Shown: positions 8,111 through 15,650 of the stretch, piece by piece
Numbering within the stretch: the stretch's first letter is position 1
Layout of the letters: each line of letters opens with the position of its first letter
NCBI GenBank assembly: GCA_017643025.1
Contig: JAEPOG010000004.1
Span: 1-64,000 of the forward strand
Direction of reading: 5' to 3'
Length of the DNA stretch: 64,000 nucleotides
From: Rhizobiaceae bacterium
GTDB lineage: Bacteria > Pseudomonadota > Alphaproteobacteria > Rhizobiales > Rhizobiaceae
Program-made: the position numbers and the translations under genes
The notes under the pieces: generated by a model
Database searches by the model: none
Told to the model about the DNA's origin: nothing
The model's input: only the letters and a program-made list of their open reading frames with translations

Positions 8111-9001
8111 TTAGCGCTCCTTCACCTTGTTCAGGTACTTCACGTAGATGTTGGTGATCGCCACCACCATGATCAGCATGATGTAGGCCAGCGCGCACGA
8201 CATGCCGGTCTGCCATTCCTGGAACGCCATCTTGTAGAGCCGGATCGAGATCACCTCGGTCGTCGGCTGGCTGGTCAGGATGTAGGCGAGATCGAACGTC
8301 TTGAACGCTTCCATGGTGCGGAAGATGATCGCGATCATCAGGATCGGCGCCACCAGCGGCAGCGTGATGCGGAAGAACGTGTAGAGCGGTCCCGCCCGGT
8401 CGATCGCGGCCGCCTCGTAGAGATGCTTCGGCACGGCCGAGAGACCAGCGAGCGACAGCAGCATCACGAAGGGCGACCACATCCAGATGTCGGTGATGGC
8501 GACCGCGTAGAGCGCCATGTCGGGATTGGAGAGCCACTCGAACCGGCCTAGCCCCAGCGCGTAGTTGATGATGCCGAAGGACGGGTCGTAAAGCAGCTTC
8601 CAGAACAGGCCGACGACCGCCATCGATAGCATCATCGGCAGCAGCAGGAGCGTCGTGATCAGCCCCTTGAAGGGGATCGCCCGGTTGAGCAGCATGGCGA
8701 CGCCGAAGCCGACGATGACCTGCCCCGCCACCGAGACGATGACGTATTTCGCCGTGATCGCGAAGTTGCGCCAGATGAAGGGATCGTTGAGCAGCGCCTT
8801 GTAGTTCGCCAGGCCGACGAAGTTGGCTGGCGCATTGGTCGAGGCGCGGAAATCCGTGAACGAGTACCCCAGCGAGTAGAGCAGCGGAAAGATGTTGAAG
8901 ATGATCAGAAACGCGATCGTCGGGATGATGAAGGCGTTGCGGATCGTCAGATCGCTCCAGCCGCGCCTAGCCGCACGCGATTGCGGATCCAGCCTCGTCA
9001 T
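8111..9001 (-). CDS. Carbohydrate ABC importer permease, MalF/UgpA type
   Basis: An inner-membrane permease of about 296 residues with six membrane spans and the EAA loop YEAAAIDRAGPLYTFFRITLP. The start is uncertain. ATG at 9001 gives MTRLDPQSRAARR; TTG at 9016 sits 7 bp after GAGGAG; GTG at 9031 also keeps the frame open. The gene follows the binding-protein gene across an 80-bp gap with a strong hairpin. With the MalG-like protein it forms the membrane channel of the importer. Confidence 0.9.
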   Translation of the reverse strand: MTRLDPQSRAARRGWSDLTIRNAFIIPTIAFLIIFNIFPLLYSLGYSFTDFRASTNAPANFVGLANYKALLNDPFIWRNFAITAKYVIVSVAGQVIVGFGVAMLLNRAIPFKGLITTLLLLPMMLSMAVVGLFWKLLYDPSFGIINYALGLGRFEWLSNPDMALYAVAITDIWMWSPFVMLLSLAGLSAVPKHLYEAAAIDRAGPLYTFFRITLPLVAPILMIAIIFRTMEAFKTFDLAYILTSQPTTEVISIRLYKMAFQEWQTGMSCALAYIMLIMVVAITNIYVKYLNKVKER

Positions 9002-9066
9002 AGCCAAGGTGGCCAATGCCCTGCTCCTCACTAGGGTCCGGTGCGGGCTCGGCCCGCTTTAAGAGA

Positions 9067-9095
9067 CAAGGGGGCGGCGCTGAGCCGCCCCCTTG
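9067..9095. terminator. Intercistronic hairpin after binding-protein gene (attenuator/stabiliser)
   Basis: A perfect 12-bp stem (9067-9078 with 9084-9095) around GCTGA lies just after the binding-protein stop codon and before the permease genes on the minus strand. It is followed there by TCTCTTAAA. Such hairpins usually give partial termination or 3'-end protection, so that the binding protein is made in excess over the permeases. Confidence 0.7.
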
Positions 9096-9110
9096 CCCGA
9101 CTGCCCCCGC

Positions 9111-10421
9111 TTACTGGTAGCGGTTGTACTTCTCGAACGTGGCTTTCCAGTCGGCCGCCAGAGCGTCAAGCGCTTCCTTGGCCGTGCCTTCGCCCGCCGT
9201 GATGAACGGATAGATGCGCTGGTTCATCTGGATCAGCAGCTCTGCATATTCCGGCGTCGCCCAGAAATCCTTCACCTTGAACATGGTCTCATAGAAGGCC
9301 CTGTTGTACGGCGTGGCATTCTGGAACTCGTCCGACTCCAGCACCGCGGCGCTGGCCGTGTAACCGCCGAGCTCTGCCCAGCGCTTCTGCACGTCGTCCT
9401 TGATGAACCACTCGAGGAACTTAAAGGCCTCTTCCTGGTTCTCCGAGTAGGAGACGATCGAGATGCCCTGCCCGCCGAGCGCGGCGAACTGGTGCCCGTC
9501 CGGTCCGGTCGGGTTGGCGAAGAAGCCGGTGCCAGCAGCATTCGGATTCGACGCCTCGTTCACCAGAGCCGGGAAGAAGGCGAAGTAGTTCATGCTCATC
9601 GCCGCCAGGTTCTCGGTGATCGCCTGGTTGTTCTCGACGAAGAAGGTCTTCGCCCAGCCGGGAGGCGTGAACTGGTAGAGTTCGCGATACGCCTCGAGCG
9701 CCTTCACGTTCTGGTCCGAGTTGATGATGCCCTCGACCTCGTAGGTCTCGTAGTTGCCGAGCTCGCCGCCGAATGAGAAGATGGCGTTCTCGACGCCCAT
9801 CACCAGCGCGTCATACGAGTTGTCGGTGTAGATGGCGATGCCGTAGCGGTTCTCGTCCGGACGGTGGAAGAACTCGGCGATGTCCCGCATTTCAGCCCAG
9901 GTCTTCGGGGCCGCGAGATCGTAGCCGTATTTCTCCTTGAACGCCGCCATCTCTGCCGGGTCCTCGAACCAGTCCTTGCGGTACGACCAGCCCACCGCGT
10001 CGCCCTCGGCCGGGATCGACCAGTACTTGCCCGAGTTCGACGGATATTCGGCGTAGTACTTGACCGTCGCCGGAGCCATCACTTCGTTCAGATTGTGCTT
10101 GTTGAAGAAGTCGGTGAGATCGACGTAGTGCCCGGCTTCCGAGGCCGCCCCGATCCACTGCGAGTCGCCGACGACCATGTCGTAGGCCGAGCCGCGTGCG
10201 TTGAATTCGGTGAATGCCTTGGTCTGGAAGTCCGACCACGGCGTGGTTTCCACCGTAACCCGAACACCGGTTTCGGCTTCATATTCGTTGACCAGTTCCT
10301 GCAGATAGTTCGCCGGATCCCATTCGGCCCAGAAGATCGTCAGCTCCTGCGCGAACGCCGACGTTCCGCATGCGAGCGTAAAGCCGAGGCCGGCCACCAG
10401 GCCGGTTAGTTTCTTGCGCAT
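9111..10421 (-). CDS. Extracellular sugar-binding protein of carbohydrate ABC importer
   Basis: A 436-residue periplasmic binding protein of the type-1 (MalE/UgpB) family. The ATG at 10421 is preceded by GGGAGGAAATGAT and begins a clear signal peptide (MRKKLTGLVAGLGFTLACGTSAFA, cleavage expected after AFA). Mature protein begins QELTIFWAEWDPANYLQELV, typical of the family. First gene of the importer operon that continues to 4728. The promoter region upstream carries two TGGTnnnACCA palindromes identical in type to those of the epimerase locus, which links uptake and catabolism. Probable ligand: a monosaccharide, polyol or sugar acid; not determinable here. Confidence 0.92.
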   Translation of the reverse strand: MRKKLTGLVAGLGFTLACGTSAFAQELTIFWAEWDPANYLQELVNEYEAETGVRVTVETTPWSDFQTKAFTEFNARGSAYDMVVGDSQWIGAASEAGHYVDLTDFFNKHNLNEVMAPATVKYYAEYPSNSGKYWSIPAEGDAVGWSYRKDWFEDPAEMAAFKEKYGYDLAAPKTWAEMRDIAEFFHRPDENRYGIAIYTDNSYDALVMGVENAIFSFGGELGNYETYEVEGIINSDQNVKALEAYRELYQFTPPGWAKTFFVENNQAITENLAAMSMNYFAFFPALVNEASNPNAAGTGFFANPTGPDGHQFAALGGQGISIVSYSENQEEAFKFLEWFIKDDVQKRWAELGGYTASAAVLESDEFQNATPYNRAFYETMFKVKDFWATPEYAELLIQMNQRIYPFITAGEGTAKEALDALAADWKATFEKYNRYQ

Positions 10422-10575
10422 ATCATTTCCTCCCGTTTGCACACAGCCGGCAGCACCGGCATCGCGCCTGTTGCGGACGTTGTCGGGCCCGCCGAGGTCC
10501 CGTCGCGTCCTTGTTCGAATCCAATCGTCCGGATCGTGATGCCGGGCCTTTCCTCCCTAGCCTCCATATTCAATC

Positions 10576-10586
10576 TGGTATTACCA
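10576..10586. promoter_or_regulatory. TGGTATTACCA operator candidate (GntR/FadR-type)
   Basis: Palindrome TGGTATTACCA overlaps the likely -10 element of the binding-protein promoter, the same arrangement as at 534-544. Candidate binder is the GntR/FCD protein encoded at 2892-3608. Confidence 0.65.
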
Positions 10587-10755
10587 AACTTCGCTGCCCG
10601 TCAAGCCCTGCTTGTTCCCATCGCAGGCGATTTTCATCCCGCCACTTCCGCTCAATCGCCCACTTTTAACCGATTTTCCTACAAAAATCGGCCAATGCCG
10701 CATACGCGGCGGCGCATGCGCGGCTCGACACCGCGTCATGCAAGCTCATTTCATC

Positions 10756-10766
10756 TGGTCTAACCA
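10756..10766. promoter_or_regulatory. Distal TGGTCTAACCA operator candidate (GntR/FadR-type)
   Basis: Palindrome TGGTCTAACCA within TCTGGTCTAACCAGA, 180 bp upstream of the proximal site. No divergent gene starts here, since the neighbouring TetR gene ends at 10788. The site is therefore best read as an auxiliary operator for the importer promoter. Confidence 0.6.
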
Positions 10767-10787
10767 GATTGCGGTATCGAGATACTG

Positions 10788-11411
10788 CTACGTCACTCCT
10801 CCATCGATCGCAGAACGGACCAGCGAGCGCGCCGCCCATTCCGCCACGGAATGGGCCTGCTGTTCGTCCAGCCCCCACATGTCCTTCAGGATAACCAGCA
10901 CCTCCACGCCGAAGAGCAGTGACAGCGCCTGCGCAAGCTTGTTGACCTGCCCGGCGGGCATTGTCCCCTGCAGGGGTCGCAGCGCGTCTTTCAGCAAATC
11001 GACGCGATGGCCGCGCGTAAATCGCGGTTCCGGCTCCGCGGCTTCAGTCTGCGCGGTCTGCTCCAGTGACAGCTTCAGCGCCGCACGGAACGTCGCCTCG
11101 AACTCGGTGATGCGGGGCATCGAACTGCGGAACAGATCGCCCACCCGCTCGCCGGCATCGTCGGATTTCGAGTTCCAGTTGAGGATCGGGCCCAGTGCTT
11201 CGTCGACCACGGCATGGACCAGCGCCGCCTGGCTCGGGAAATAGCGATAGGCGGTTGCGCGCGACACCTCCGCCGCCTCCGCCACCTCGCTCACCGAAGG
11301 CGTCTTGCCTTCCTGCATCAGGCGCGTCGCCGTCTCCAGCATCAGCCGGCGGGTCCTCGCTCGCGGGCCGCGCTCTGCCTCCTCAGCCTGTTGTTGACGT
11401 GAGACATCCAT
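10788..11411 (-). CDS. TetR family transcriptional regulator
   Basis: A 207-residue TetR-type regulator. After a charged N-terminus (MDVSRQQQAEEAERGPRARTRR), the helix-turn-helix spans about residues 22-68 (VSEVAEAAEVSRATAYRYFPSQAALV); the remainder is a helical ligand domain. The ATG at 11411 is chosen because the recognisable domain begins there; the frame runs open upstream into the neighbouring promoter. It diverges from the Tm-1-like gene (start 11483). The 71-bp gap contains the palindrome-like GATACGCGCGTCTC, which recurs as a perfect palindrome at 15217 before the M24 gene, so it likely controls both arms. Confidence 0.88.
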   Translation of the reverse strand: MDVSRQQQAEEAERGPRARTRRLMLETATRLMQEGKTPSVSEVAEAAEVSRATAYRYFPSQAALVHAVVDEALGPILNWNSKSDDAGERVGDLFRSSMPRITEFEATFRAALKLSLEQTAQTEAAEPEPRFTRGHRVDLLKDALRPLQGTMPAGQVNKLAQALSLLFGVEVLVILKDMWGLDEQQAHSVAEWAARSLVRSAIDGGVT

Positions 11412-11419
11412 GTCAATAC

Positions 11420-11433
11420 GATACGCGCGTCTC
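11420..11433. promoter_or_regulatory. GATACGCGCGTCTC, probable TetR operator in divergent promoter
   Basis: It matches 13 of 14 bases of the perfect palindrome GAGACGCGCGTCTC found at 15217-15230. It also lies within a wider inverted repeat, CGTGAGAC at 11398-11405 with GTCTCACG at 11429-11436, spanning the regulator's start codon. Placement between TetR and the Tm-1-like gene fits autoregulation plus control of the divergent operon. Confidence 0.55.
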
Positions 11434-11482
11434 ACGAAATTGCAATGCCTTTCGTGACGGGAGCCGCCGGAGTGGAGGAGTG

Positions 11483-12679
11483 ATGGCGCGCATCTATGTC
11501 GTCGGCACCGCCGACACCAAGGGCGAGGAACTTGCCTATCTGGCCGAGGTGATCCGCGGCGCTGGCGGCGCGGCAGTGCTGGTGGACGTGGGCACGCGCA
11601 AACCAACCATCGCGGTCGATATCGGTGCTCGCGACGTGGCATATCATCATCCTCAGGGCGCCGACGCTGCACTGGGCACCGACGATCGCGGCACCGCCGT
11701 TGCGGCAATGACCGAGGCTTTCGCAGCCTTCACCGGTCAGCTGGACGACGTAGCGGCCATCATCGGGCTTGGCGGCGGGGGCGGCACCGCCATCGTCACC
11801 GCCGGCATGCGCACCCTGCCCTACGGCATTCCGAAGATCATGGTCTCCACGCTCGCTTCGGGCGACACGGCTCCATACATAGACATCTCCGACATCATCA
11901 TGATGCCGGCGGTGACTGACATTGCCGGACTCAACCGGCTCAGCCGTACCATTCTGCATAATGCCGGCCAGGCAATCGCCGCGATGGCCGCCAATCCCGC
12001 GCCCCGGGCAGAGGGCAAGCCTGCCATCGGCCTCACAATGTTCGGCGTCACCACGCCTTGCGTCACCGCAATCGCCAAGCAGCTGCGCGGCGACTACGAC
12101 TGCATGATTTTCCACGCCACCGGCACCGGCGGGCGCACGATGGAAGCGCTCGCAGACAGCGGCATTCTCGGCGGCGTTGTCGACATCACCACAACCGAGG
12201 TCTGCGATTTCCTGTTCGGCGGCGTGCTTCCGGCGACCGCTGACCGCCTCGGCGCCATCGCCCGCACGGGCATTCCCTATGTCGGTTCGGTCGGCGCGCT
12301 CGACATGGTCAATTTCTGGGCGCTGCAGACAGTCCCCGAAGCCTTCACGGGACGCAACCTCTACAAGCACAACCCCAACGTCACGCTGATGCGCACCACC
12401 GCCAAGGAATGCCGCGAGATCGGCGAGTGGATCGGCGCGAAGCTCAACGAATGCAACGGCCCTGTGCGGTTCCTCATCCCCGAGAAGGGTGTGTCCGCGC
12501 TCGACATCGAAGGCGGCGCATTCTTCGATCCTGAAGCCGACGCCGCCCTCTTCGCAGCGCTCGAAGCCACGGTGAAACAAACCGGCGACCGCAGGATTGT
12601 GCGCCTGCCGCTCCACATCAACGACCCTAAATTCGCCAAGGCCACGACTGCCGCCTTCCTCGAAATCGCCACACAGTGA
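11483..12679 (+). CDS. Tm-1-like ATP-binding domain protein (UPF0261 family)
   Basis: A 398-residue protein of the UPF0261/Tm-1-like family, named after the N-terminal domain of the tomato antiviral protein Tm-1. Typical features are the opening strand IYVVGTADTKGEEL, the glycine-rich loop GLGGGGGTAIVTAGM (about residues 93-107), VSTLASGDTAPYIDISDI and the second lobe with GLTMFGVTTPCVT and FHATGTGGRTME. The ATG at 11483 follows GGAGGAG. The biochemical role of bacterial members is not established. The PEP-hydrolase-family gene starts 8 bp after its stop; the two gene products match the two halves of plant Tm-1. Confidence 0.9.
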   Translation: MARIYVVGTADTKGEELAYLAEVIRGAGGAAVLVDVGTRKPTIAVDIGARDVAYHHPQGADAALGTDDRGTAVAAMTEAFAAFTGQLDDVAAIIGLGGGGGTAIVTAGMRTLPYGIPKIMVSTLASGDTAPYIDISDIIMMPAVTDIAGLNRLSRTILHNAGQAIAAMAANPAPRAEGKPAIGLTMFGVTTPCVTAIAKQLRGDYDCMIFHATGTGGRTMEALADSGILGGVVDITTTEVCDFLFGGVLPATADRLGAIARTGIPYVGSVGALDMVNFWALQTVPEAFTGRNLYKHNPNVTLMRTTAKECREIGEWIGAKLNECNGPVRFLIPEKGVSALDIEGGAFFDPEADAALFAALEATVKQTGDRRIVRLPLHINDPKFAKATTAAFLEIATQ

Positions 12680-12687
12680 GTTCCTGA

Positions 12688-13527
12688 ATGCCCGCCATCC
12701 CGCGCAAGCAAATCCTCGAAAAGTTCCGCGCCATGATCGCGGATGGCGTGCCGATCGTCGGCGGCGGCGCGGGCACCGGCTTGTCGGCGAAAGCCGAGGA
12801 AGCCGGCGGCATCGACCTGATCGTGATCTACAATTCGGGCCGCTACCGCATGGCCGGACGTGGCTCCGCAGCGGGCCTTCTGGCCTATGGCAACGCCAAC
12901 GAGATCGTGAAGGAGATGGCGGTCGAGGTGCTGCCGGTGGTGAAGCACACGCCCGTGCTCGCCGGCGTCAACGGCACCGACCCCTTCGTCCTGATGCCCC
13001 AGTTTCTCGCCGAACTGAAGCAGATGGGCTTTTCCGGCATTCAGAACTTTCCCACCATCGGCCTGTTCGACGGCAGCATGCGCGTCTCCTTCGAGGAGAC
13101 TGGCATGGGTTACGGGCTGGAGGTCGACATGATCGCCGCCGCCCACGAGCTCGATCTGCTCACCACGCCCTACGTCTTCAATCCCGACGAGGCGACTGCT
13201 ATGGCGAAGGCCGGCGCCGACATCATCGTCGCGCATATGGGCGTCACGACCGGCGGCTCGATCGGCGCGACTTCCGCCAAGACTCTCGACCAGTGCGTCG
13301 GCGAGATTGACGCCATCTCGGAGGCTGCGCGCTCCGTGCGCAGCGACGCCATCGTCATATGCCATGGCGGGCCGATCTCGATGCCCGAGGACGCGCGCTA
13401 CATCCTGGAAAACTGCGCCGTCTGTCACGGCTTCTACGGCGCAAGCTCCATGGAGCGCCTGCCGGCCGAGGCCGCGATCCGCGACCAGACTGCCGATTTC
13501 AAGAAACTGCCGATCAGGACCAGATAG
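12688..13527 (+). CDS. Phosphoenolpyruvate hydrolase family (TIM-barrel) protein
   Basis: A 279-residue TIM-barrel protein of the PEP-hydrolase/TIM-barrel signal-transduction family (PF09370-type by recollection). Conserved features are [22 protein letters not shown] near the N-terminus, [33 protein letters not shown] and the C-terminal ICHGGPI and [12 protein letters not shown] stretches. Metal-dependent lyase or hydrolase chemistry on a phosphoenolpyruvate-like or carbon-carbon substrate is assumed from the family name only. It is the second gene of the TetR-controlled rightward operon, between the Tm-1-like protein and a cupin. Confidence 0.88.
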   Translation: MPAIPRKQILEKFRAMIADGVPIVGGGAGTGLSAKAEEAGGIDLIVIYNSGRYRMAGRGSAAGLLAYGNANEIVKEMAVEVLPVVKHTPVLAGVNGTDPFVLMPQFLAELKQMGFSGIQNFPTIGLFDGSMRVSFEETGMGYGLEVDMIAAAHELDLLTTPYVFNPDEATAMAKAGADIIVAHMGVTTGGSIGATSAKTLDQCVGEIDAISEAARSVRSDAIVICHGGPISMPEDARYILENCAVCHGFYGASSMERLPAEAAIRDQTADFKKLPIRTR

Positions 13528-13540
13528 CGGGAGGAAGATG

Positions 13541-13957
13541 ATGAGCGGCGAAGGAGAAAAGTTCGTCTATCCGAAGGATGTCAGCGCATTCGGCTTCGAC
13601 TGGGGCCGCCTGTCGCTGACGCTGGCGCCCGAGGTCAACGGCGCCGAGCGGTTCTCGGCCGGCGTTGTCGACGTGAAGCCCGGCATGGGTCACGAGCGCC
13701 ACAACCACCCGGGCGCCGAGGAGATCATCTTCGTCATTTCCGGCGAAGGCGAACAGATGGTGGAGGACGAGAACGGCAATCCGGTCACGAAGAAGGTCGG
13801 CCCTGGCTGCACCGTCTACGTGCCCGAAAGCCGCTATCACTCGACGCTGAACACGGGCTCGCAGCCGATGCAGCTCTTCGTCGTCTATTCGCCGGCCGGC
13901 CCGGAAAAGGCGCTGCGCGACCTTCCCGACTTCAAGCTGCTGCCGCCAGGCTCGTGA
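13541..13957 (+). CDS. Cupin domain-containing protein
   Basis: A 138-residue single-domain cupin. The first cupin motif is readable as GHERHNHPGAEEIIFVISGEGE (metal ligands His-His-Glu) and the second as GCTVYVPESRYHSTLNTG. The start is either of two adjacent ATGs (13538 or 13541); 13541 gives the better spacing to GGGAGGAAG. It ends the rightward operon and converges on the M24 gene with a 4-bp gap. Small cupins of this type act as isomerases, decarboxylases or dioxygenases; nothing here decides which. Confidence 0.87.
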   Translation: MSGEGEKFVYPKDVSAFGFDWGRLSLTLAPEVNGAERFSAGVVDVKPGMGHERHNHPGAEEIIFVISGEGEQMVEDENGNPVTKKVGPGCTVYVPESRYHSTLNTGSQPMQLFVVYSPAGPEKALRDLPDFKLLPPGS

Positions 13958-13961
13958 TTGC

Positions 13962-15152
13962 TCAGGCCGTGCCGCCTCTGTTCCAGCCGCGGCCGCGCTC
14001 GCCATACATCTCGTAGCCGTTTTCGGTGATCGCCAGCGTGTCTTCGAGCTTGATGAAGCCGCGCTTCGGATGGAGCATGGTGGTCTCGACCGAGATCACC
14101 ATGCCGGCCTCAAGTGGCCGGTCGGCGTCCTCGCCCTCGTACGTCACCGGATGATTGGTCATCAGGAACGGCGCCTCGTGCGTGATCAGCCCCATGCCGT
14201 GCGCGAAGAAGTCAGTGTAGCCGGCAATCGGTGACGCCTTCAGCCGCTCCGCGCCCGCCGCAACGAGTTCGCCGCCGGCCGCCCCGGCCTTCACTTTGGC
14301 GAATGCCGCCTGCTGCACGGCGTCCACTTCCGCCAGCAAATCCTCCAGCTCGGCATCCGGCTCGCCCAGAATGCCCATGCGGCAGAGATCGCCGATATAA
14401 CCGTTATAGTTGCCGCCGGAATCGATCGACAGCACCTCGCCCGCCTTCCATGCCTGGTCAGAGGATGCGCGGTTGTGGCTCGCGCCCAGCGTAAGCAGGC
14501 AGTACTCGAAATGCAGCCCGCGCTTCGTTTCTTCCTGCCGCAGCCGCTCGATGATCTCGGCCTTCGTCGAGCCCTCCCGCGCCGCCGCGATCGTCGCCTG
14601 CATGGCGTCGGTGATCATCTCGGATGCGTGTTTCAGCCTGGCGAGCTCGTCGGCCGACTTGATGGAGCGCAGCCGCTCCATCATGCCGGTGGCGTCGACG
14701 AAGGTCGCGTTCGGCAGCTTCGCGGTGATGATCCTGTAGGCCTCGAGCGGCAGGAAGGCCGGCTCGATGCCGATGCGGGCGCTCTCCTTGCCGGTCTTCT
14801 TGATGTGCTCGACGGCCAGTTCTGCCGCCTCCCAGGCGGTCCAGCAGGCCGGATGCAGGGTCGGCGTCCAGAACGGATGGTTGGCGTGTTCGCCGCCTTC
14901 CATGCGGTTGGCAATGTAGGCGGAGTGGTCCGGCCGCCCCTTCTCGTAGGTTACGACCGGCAGGTACCGGCTGTGGCCGATCGCATCCATCGCTACGAAG
15001 AAAATGAACCGGTAGCCGCCCAGCAGATACTGTGTGTTGTGCTTCGACGTTGCGAGCAGCAGGTCGATGCCGGCCTCCTCCATCAGGCGGTCGGCGCGCG
15101 CCGTTTCGAACGGAACGGACAAAGCGTCCGGGCTCTTGGATTGAACGTTCAC
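13962..15152 (-). CDS. M24 family metallopeptidase (Xaa-Pro aminopeptidase/creatinase fold)
   Basis: A 396-residue pita-bread-fold enzyme with a creatinase-like N-terminal domain (residues 1-155) and a C-terminal catalytic domain. All five dinuclear-metal ligands are present: Asp244 and Asp255 (SIDSGGNYNGYIGD), His318 (FAHGMG), Glu356 (SVETTM) and Glu370 (KLEDT). It is therefore probably metal-dependent like Xaa-Pro dipeptidases rather than metal-free creatinase. The start is GTG at 15152 after GGGAGGTTGCC. A perfect palindrome that is the probable TetR operator lies 65 bp upstream. Substrate could be a dipeptide or another amide. Confidence 0.9.
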   Translation of the reverse strand: MNVQSKSPDALSVPFETARADRLMEEAGIDLLLATSKHNTQYLLGGYRFIFFVAMDAIGHSRYLPVVTYEKGRPDHSAYIANRMEGGEHANHPFWTPTLHPACWTAWEAAELAVEHIKKTGKESARIGIEPAFLPLEAYRIITAKLPNATFVDATGMMERLRSIKSADELARLKHASEMITDAMQATIAAAREGSTKAEIIERLRQEETKRGLHFEYCLLTLGASHNRASSDQAWKAGEVLSIDSGGNYNGYIGDLCRMGILGEPDAELEDLLAEVDAVQQAAFAKVKAGAAGGELVAAGAERLKASPIAGYTDFFAHGMGLITHEAPFLMTNHPVTYEGEDADRPLEAGMVISVETTMLHPKRGFIKLEDTLAITENGYEMYGERGRGWNRGGTA

Positions 15153-15216
15153 GGCAACCTCCCTTGCATGCTCTTCCCCCTAGGGTGGACCAAGAGAAGT
15201 CGCCGCGCAAGATTTT

Positions 15217-15230
15217 GAGACGCGCGTCTC
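15217..15230. promoter_or_regulatory. GAGACGCGCGTCTC perfect palindrome, probable TetR operator
   Basis: A perfect 14-bp palindrome lies between the RidA stop (15233) and the M24 start (15152). It matches the divergent TetR/Tm-1 promoter site at 11420 at 13 of 14 bases. It may give the M24 gene its own regulated promoter at the end of the importer operon. Confidence 0.6.
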
Positions 15231-15232
15231 GC

Positions 15233-15637
15233 CTAGTCGGGAAGAACCGCCGTCGCTTCGATCTCGACCTTGGCCCGGTCCTCGATCAGCGCCGTCACCT
15301 GCACCACGCTCATCGCCGGAAAGTGCTTGCCCATGACGGAGCGATAGGCTTCGCCGACCTCGCGCAGCCGCGAAACATAGGCCTGCTTGTCGGTGATGAA
15401 CCATGTCATGCGCACGATATGCTCGGGCTTCCCGCCGGCTTCCGCCAGTATCGCCACCACGTTTTCCAGCGCCTGCCGCACCTGCCCGACGAAGTCGTCC
15501 GTCTCGAATTCTTGGTCGCCGTTCCAGCCAATCTGGCCGCCGAGCCAGACGGTGCGCCCTCCGGCGACGATGCCGTTGGAATAGCCCTTGGCCGGTTTCC
15601 ACCCCTGAGGGTGAAGGATCTCAAAGCCGCTATTCAT
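15233..15637 (-). CDS. RidA family protein (enamine/imine deaminase fold)
   Basis: A 134-residue YjgF/YER057c/UK114-type protein (compare VWLGGQIGWNGDQEFETDDFVGQVRQALENV and HIVRMTWFITDK). The family forms trimers that hydrolyse enamine or imine intermediates, with some members acting in aromatic amine catabolism. The conserved Arg before the MTWF strand is present (HIVRMTW). It lies 13 bp after the LivF-like gene, so it is probably co-expressed with the importer. Context with the 2-aminobenzoyl-CoA operon upstream would suit removal of an enamine nitrogen, but this is inference. Confidence 0.9.
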   Translation of the reverse strand: MNSGFEILHPQGWKPAKGYSNGIVAGGRTVWLGGQIGWNGDQEFETDDFVGQVRQALENVVAILAEAGGKPEHIVRMTWFITDKQAYVSRLREVGEAYRSVMGKHFPAMSVVQVTALIEDRAKVEIEATAVLPD

Positions 15638-15650
15638 CTTCCTCTCCCAC

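Larger units (their letters stand above)
10422..10787. promoter_or_regulatory. Promoter region of the importer operon with two operator-like palindromes
   Basis: This 366-bp non-coding stretch lies between the binding-protein start (10421) and the end of the TetR gene (10788). It holds TGGTnnnACCA palindromes at 10576-10586 and 10756-10766. It also has a minus-strand -35-like TTGACG (complement of 10599-10604) and -10-like TAATAC (complement of 10578-10583), the latter inside the first palindrome. The promoter core GGCTTGACG is shared with the promoter at 558-567. Confidence 0.6.

Noticed and set aside
11398-11436. Reading CGTGAGAC...GTCTCACG as a transcription terminator
   Set aside because: The 23-base loop contains a start codon and lies in a divergent promoter; an operator is the better reading.
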